From Asaia bogorensis (GTDB lineage: Bacteria; Pseudomonadota; Alphaproteobacteria; Reyranellales; Reyranellaceae): 35,632 nt of DNA. Location: assembly GCA_945905835.1 (NCBI GenBank), contig CAMDQJ010000040.1, positions 1 through 35,632 on the forward strand, in the 5' to 3' direction. Shown here piece by piece: positions 34,864-35,632 of the stretch. The stretch's first letter is position 1, and each line of letters begins with the position of its first letter. Under the pieces are notes generated by a model. It made no database searches. It was not told the DNA's origin and was given only the letters and a program-made list of their open reading frames with translations. The position numbers and the translations under genes were made by a program.

Positions 34864-35632
34864 TGCATCTTGATGCCGGCCTGCTCGATCGGCTTCGCCC
34901 ACTTCTCGATGTCGCTCTTCATGAACGCGCCGAAGGCATCGGGCGTCATGGCCATCGGCTCGGCGCCCTGCCTGGCCCAGGCCTCGCGGATCGCCGGCCT
35001 GGCGATGATCCTGGCGATCTCGGCATTGAGCCGCTCGACGATGTCCCTGGGCGTGCCGGCCGGCGCCATGATGCCGAGCCAGATCGTGGCCTCGTAGCCC
35101 GGCAGGCCGGCCTCCGATGCCGTCGGCACGTTGGACAGAATGGCCGAACGCGTCGTCCCGGTGGTGGCGCGCGCGCACGTTGCCGGCATCGATGCTGCCC
35201 TTCATCGCCGTCACCGCATCGAACATCATCTGCACGTGGCCGCCCAGGACGGCGTTGCGCGCCTCGGCGCTGCCCTTGTGCGGCACGTGCAGGAGGTCGG
35301 TGCCGCTCATGGCTTTGAACAGCTCGCCCGCCATGTGATAGGGCGTGCCGGGGCCGGACGAGGCGTAGGCGAGCTTGCCCGGCTGCGCCTTGGCCAGCGC
35401 GATGAACTCGGCCAGCGTCTTGGCGGCGACCGAGGGATGAACGACCATCACCAGGTCCGACGAATTGACCGGCGACACCGGCACGAGGTCGCGCAGCAGC
35501 ACATAGGGCCGCTTGGGCAGCAGCGTCTCGTTCACCGTGTGGGTGTTGGACATCATCAGCAGCGTGTAGCCGTCGGGCGCTGATTTGGCGGCGATGTCGG
35601 TGCCGATCAGCGCGCCGGCGCCCGGCTTGTTG
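34860..35632 (-). pseudogene. Tripartite tricarboxylate transporter receptor (Bug/TctC family), frameshifted, 5' end outside window
   Basis: The visible part begins within NKPGAGALIGTDIAAKSAPD and DGYTLLMMSNTHTVNE, runs through LAYASSGPGTPYHMAGELFK and VHVPHK-like DLLHVPHKGS to KGSIDAGNVRA, then shifts frame. The rest, ATTGTTRSAIL, SEAGLPGYEATIWLGIMAPA to the TGA at 34860, is in another frame. The break is at a GC dinucleotide run (35167-35176); one extra GC would restore the frame. Bug proteins are periplasmic solute receptors for carboxylates. Either this copy is dead or the sequence has an error at the run. The signal peptide would lie beyond the window. Confidence 0.85.

Overview
This is a GC-rich alphaproteobacterial chromosome segment. 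The evidence is the run pckA / chvI-chvG / hprK / rapZ / mannose-type EIIA / ptsH / ahcY, followed by tsaE / amgK / murU / addB / addA / trxA and then folC / accD / trpA-trpB. From general knowledge these blocks are neighbours in many Alphaproteobacteria. Short HprK, AddAB rather than RecBCD, AmgK-MurU and a Bug (TctC-like) receptor also fit. I cannot fix the genus; a Rhodospirillales/Reyranella-like or Hyphomicrobiales member is plausible, but this is inference.

Layout. 1-5206, mostly + strand: 3' end of trpB, trpA, an opposing MBL-fold hydrolase, a D-alanyl-D-alanine carboxypeptidase, accD and folC. 5231-15649, - strand: ahcY, tsaE, amgK, murU, addB, addA and trxA; the five from tsaE to addA overlap end to start and look translationally coupled. 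15868-16404, + strand: two small genes of unknown function. 16401-20942, - strand: ChvI/ChvG two-component system, HPr kinase, RapZ, EIIA and HPr, a regulatory unit that probably links envelope/acid sensing with the nitrogen-type phosphotransferase system. 20981-25382, + strand: a HugZ-like protein, ATP-dependent PEP carboxykinase and a membrane class III adenylate cyclase. 25419-29519, - strand: a secreted helix-hairpin-helix protein, a glutathione S-transferase and polA.

29520-31920 is accessory DNA. An apparently intact phage terminase large subunit follows a small-subunit gene that has lost its N-terminus and carries a frameshift. The pair is bracketed by two inverted copies of a palindromic element sharing a 21-bp identical core, and a nested perfect palindrome lies at its left edge. 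No integrase, capsid, portal or other phage gene is present, so this is a prophage remnant or a stranded packaging module. 31921-35632, - strand, looks like a small catabolic/uptake operon: a Bug receptor with a frameshift (5' end outside the window), a periplasmic-binding-fold protein lacking a signal peptide, an alpha/beta esterase, a dienelactone hydrolase-like enzyme and a DUF6295-like protein.

The backbone is ordinary and well conserved. I did not find a clearly new multi-gene system. The most unusual items are the palindrome-bounded terminase remnant, a hairpin that covers the tsaE start codon, two frameshifts in GC-rich short repeats, and a hairpin that contains the stop codons of both folC and trxA. 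No tRNA, rRNA, CRISPR array or complete insertion sequence was seen. The longest gene-free stretch is about 150 bases, between polA and the terminase remnant.
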